9,042 bases of DNA from Bacteroidota bacterium (GTDB lineage: Bacteria; Bacteroidota; Ignavibacteria; Kapaibacteriales; UBA2268): positions 1 to 9,042 of the forward strand of contig DAHXMP010000032.1 of the NCBI GenBank assembly GCA_027371665.1, read 5' to 3'. A program made the translations under genes and the position numbers. Shown piece by piece: positions 7,714 to 9,042 of the stretch. The notes below the pieces were generated by a model that was not told the origin of the DNA, made no database searches, and worked only from the letters and a program-made list of their open reading frames with translations. Positions within the stretch are counted from its first letter, which is position 1. Every line of letters starts with the position of its first letter.

Positions 7714-7938
7714 TTATCCGCAGCCGCAGCCTCCGCTTTGGCTCCCGGTTGCCCCTGCAGAACCTTCGCGGAACTCAATATGATGAATCTCGATACCCTT
7801 TTCAATCGGATTCTTATCGAGTATCATTATCGGGCTCGATAATCCTTCACGCTCCCAGGGTTCTACTGTAGTGCATCCCGCAGCGAACAATAGCAGGAGT
7901 AATAAAAAAATGAACTTTAATATGATTTTTTTCGCCAT
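7714..7938 (-). CDS. DUF4266-type small lipoprotein with C-terminal Gly-Cys-Gly-Cys-Gly tail
   Basis: The 74-residue product has Lys-rich N-terminus, a Leu-rich membrane stretch (residues 9-18) and the lipobox F-A-A-G-C22, so the mature lipoprotein is only about 53 residues. The mature part starts T-T-V-E-P-W-E-R-E-G-L, closely matching the P-W-E-R-G-x-L-A signature I recall for DUF4266. It ends F-R-E-G-S-A-G-A-T-G-S-Q-S-G-G-C71-G-C73-G, in line with the Gly-rich G-G-G-C-G-C tail of that family. Typical members end in Asn; this one ends in Gly. The segment S60-A-G-A-T-G-S66 resembles an ApbE flavinylation site (Dxx[ST]GA[TS]) with Glu58 and Ala61 in place of the first and fourth positions. 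Function is unknown. It is encoded between the thioredoxin and the DUF3570 barrel, an order I recall from other bacteria. A TAnnTTTG-like box (8014-8021) overlaps the thioredoxin stop. Confidence 0.87.
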   Translation of the reverse strand: MAKKIILKFIFLLLLLLFAAGCTTVEPWEREGLSSPIMILDKNPIEKGIEIHHIEFREGSAGATGSQSGGCGCG

Positions 7939-8018
7939 CTCTTATCTTTCAATATCATCTAATCTGTCTAATCTTACTAAATATTTAAAGTATCAGTTGC
8001 TGATGCCTCAAAACAAAA

Positions 8019-8516
8019 CTAATCCTTTAACAAATCATTTAGCTCTTTCTGATAACTTGCTTTGTACGAATCGGTAAATCCATTATGAATATACCTGATG
8101 ATTCCTTTCTTGTCAATAAAAAAAGTACTCGGCATTGTTTCCAACTGATACAAGGGTGGAATTTTCGATTTTTCGTCGAAAATAACAGGGAAACTTGGCT
8201 TATTATCTAATTTATTTATAAACTTCTCTGCATCTGATATTTTCTTGTCAATGTTAACAGCGAGAATCACATAATTTGTGTCCCTGATTTTGTTCTGTAT
8301 ATCTATTAAAAATGGAAATTCATGCTGGCAGGGACCGCACCAGCTTGCCCAAAAATCAAGTATGACAACCTTGCCCCTGTAATTTTCAAGTTTAATAGCC
8401 TGCCCGTCCTTAGACATACCGGTAAACAAAGGAGCAGATACGCCTTCCTTAATATCTCCCGCTCTCATTACTGATACAAAAAAGAAAAATAAAATTATCT
8501 TTATAATATTGTTCAC
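8019..8516 (-). CDS. TlpA/ResA-like exported thioredoxin-fold protein
   Basis: The 165-residue product has a hydrophobic N-terminal segment (residues 4-16) ending M-R-A-G-D, a likely cleaved signal peptide. A complete thioredoxin fold of the AhpC/TSA-Redoxin type follows: A-P-L-F near residue 28, Y-R-G-K-V-V-I-L-D-F-W-A-S-W, the active site W59-C60-G-P-C63, and the cis-proline loop M128-P-S-T131 followed by F-F-I-D-K-K-G. Family members are reductases for cytochrome c heme-site cysteines or other exported thiols. The start is GTG 8516, supported by AAGGGAG five bases upstream and by the signal peptide. Plausible local clients are the CxxCH/CxxxxCH lipoprotein encoded just upstream and the cysteine tail of the DUF4266 protein encoded just downstream. 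The partner assignment is inference; the fold and active site are clear. Confidence 0.93.
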   Translation of the reverse strand: MNNIIKIILFFFFVSVMRAGDIKEGVSAPLFTGMSKDGQAIKLENYRGKVVILDFWASWCGPCQHEFPFLIDIQNKIRDTNYVILAVNIDKKISDAEKFINKLDNKPSFPVIFDEKSKIPPLYQLETMPSTFFIDKKGIIRYIHNGFTDSYKASYQKELNDLLKD

Positions 8517-8521
8517 TTTTT

Positions 8522-8528
8522 CTCCCTT
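8522..8528 (-). promoter_or_regulatory. Shine-Dalgarno of the thioredoxin gene, supporting a GTG start
   Basis: AAGGGAG on the - strand lies 5 nt upstream of the GTG at 8516. It is the strongest ribosome site in the window and is the main reason to accept the GTG start. Confidence 0.7.
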
Positions 8529-8547
8529 ATTTAACTTTATAATATAA

Positions 8548-8580
8548 CAAATTTAATATAGAACATACCTGCTATTCAAA
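8548..8580 (-). promoter_or_regulatory. Bacteroidota-type promoter for the thioredoxin-to-ApbE genes
   Basis: Read on the - strand, TTTG (8580-8577) is followed after 21 nt by TAAATTTG (8555-8548). This fits the TTTG-N19-21-TAnnTTTG -33/-7 consensus of Bacteroidota. Transcription would start near 8541, giving a leader of about 25 nt that holds the AAGGGAG ribosome site. It sits in the 69-bp gap after the cytochrome gene and no further promoter of this quality is seen in the cluster, so it likely drives all five genes down to 4742. Confidence 0.6.
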
Positions 8581-8585
8581 ATATA

Positions 8586-8903
8586 TCAATGATACGATGA
8601 ATCAATCTGACTCCATAATCTGCTGTGGCACTCATAGCAAGAGGGAGCTGTTGTCCACACACCATTAACCTGCGATAATCCGCCTCTCAAATCGCTGTGA
8701 TGGCACTTGGCACTGGCACAATTCGATTCACCCGAGACATGGTCATAAGAATAAGGGTCCCTTTCACCCGGTTTATGCAGGGCATTGCCGAGTAATCTCG
8801 TGTGGTCTGCAGGTACGGGTTTCTTAGTTTCTGTTGGAAATACCCCATTACAGCCCATCAATAAAAAAAGAATTATTATGTAAAAAATGATTCGGCTTTT
8901 CAT
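8586..8903 (-). CDS. Small diheme c-type cytochrome lipoprotein with CxxxxCH and CxxCH motifs
   Basis: The 105-residue protein has a lipoprotein signal (hydrophobic residues 5-16, lipobox L-L-M-G-C18). Two heme-attachment motifs are visible: the unusual five-residue-spaced C62-A-S-A-K-C67-H68, and a standard C89-Y-E-C92-H93. Between them lies D-L-R-G-G, and A-P-S precedes the second motif. This arrangement fits the CxxxxCH/CxxCH repeat domain known from Geobacter-type multiheme cytochromes, here as a single repeat. Other His residues (34, 43, 55, 69, 105) could be distal ligands. A G-run (GGGGGGA, 8913-8919) 9 nt upstream of ATG 8903 may serve as ribosome site. It should be anchored to a membrane facing the periplasm or outside. 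It precedes the thioredoxin gene, whose family can reduce heme-site cysteines, but a separate promoter lies between them, so co-transcription would require read-through. Confidence 0.85.
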   Translation of the reverse strand: MKSRIIFYIIILFLLMGCNGVFPTETKKPVPADHTRLLGNALHKPGERDPYSYDHVSGESNCASAKCHHSDLRGGLSQVNGVWTTAPSCYECHSRLWSQIDSSYH

Positions 8904-9042
8904 TTGCCAAAATCCCCCCGAATTTCCAATTTTTTAAATATACAATTTCAAACATTTTTTAAATTAAAATATTTAACGGATATAAACGATTTTTAGGTTA
9001 AGCTATTTATTATTTTTGCAGCAAAAAATATTTTTTTCATAA

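Noticed and set aside
7989..8006. Small inverted repeat ATCAG-TTG-CTGAT between the thioredoxin and DUF4266 genes
   Set aside because: Five base pairs in AT-rich DNA without a following T-run is too weak to call a terminator or regulatory hairpin.
7247..8077. Three + strand frames of 60-71 codons opposite the barrel, DUF4266 and thioredoxin genes
   Set aside because: They are antisense to better supported genes with export signals and family motifs, and no promoter or ribosome site was seen.
8904..9042. Promoter for the cytochrome gene and a 15-codon - strand frame at the right edge
   Set aside because: No TAnnTTTG box occurs on the - strand here, only near misses, and the short frame stops before the cytochrome gene without a recognisable product.

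Overview
The window looks like chromosomal DNA from a low-GC, Gram-negative bacterium of the Bacteroidota/Chlorobi (FCB) group, possibly an ignavibacterial lineage. This is inferred from several things: very AT-rich spacers, several starts without a clear Shine-Dalgarno, promoter-like TTTG / TAnnTTTG boxes, export signals that imply an outer membrane (two lipoproteins and a beta-barrel), and a palindromic repeat of a type I recall from such genomes. No single marker fixes the phylum.

Layout. Positions 1-507 are an AT-rich spacer with no supportable gene. valS (508-3222, +) encodes a complete valyl-tRNA synthetase. A 187-bp spacer carries an inverted pair of short palindromic repeats and a candidate promoter. 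nuoF (3410-4741, +) follows, a complete NADH-binding subunit of complex I without nuoE or nuoG beside it. Its stop codon directly abuts the stop codon of a leftward gene cluster that fills the rest of the window.

The leftward cluster (8903 down to 4742, - strand), in order of transcription, encodes: a small lipoprotein with one CxxxxCH and one CxxCH heme motif; a TlpA/ResA-like exported thioredoxin with WCGPC; a 74-aa lipoprotein of the DUF4266 type ending in Gly-Gly-Cys-Gly-Cys-Gly; a DUF3570-type outer-membrane beta-barrel; a Tat-exported protein with a NusG-domain-II-like C-terminus; and an ApbE-family FAD:protein FMN transferase. A well-spaced TTTG-N21-TAnnTTTG promoter lies just before the thioredoxin gene, so the last five genes probably form one transcription unit, with the cytochrome gene just upstream.

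Every protein of the cluster appears to be exported and most are redox-related (heme, thiol/disulfide, flavin attachment). The cluster therefore reads as an extracytoplasmic redox or maturation module of unknown purpose. Thioredoxin, DUF4266, DUF3570 and ApbE are, as far as I recall, a recurring gene set in other bacteria without an assigned function. Particular features here are the Tat/NusG-II protein, the diheme lipoprotein, an S-A-G-A-T-G-S segment in the DUF4266 protein that resembles an ApbE flavinylation site, and an ApbE protein whose C-terminal metal-site residues look substituted.
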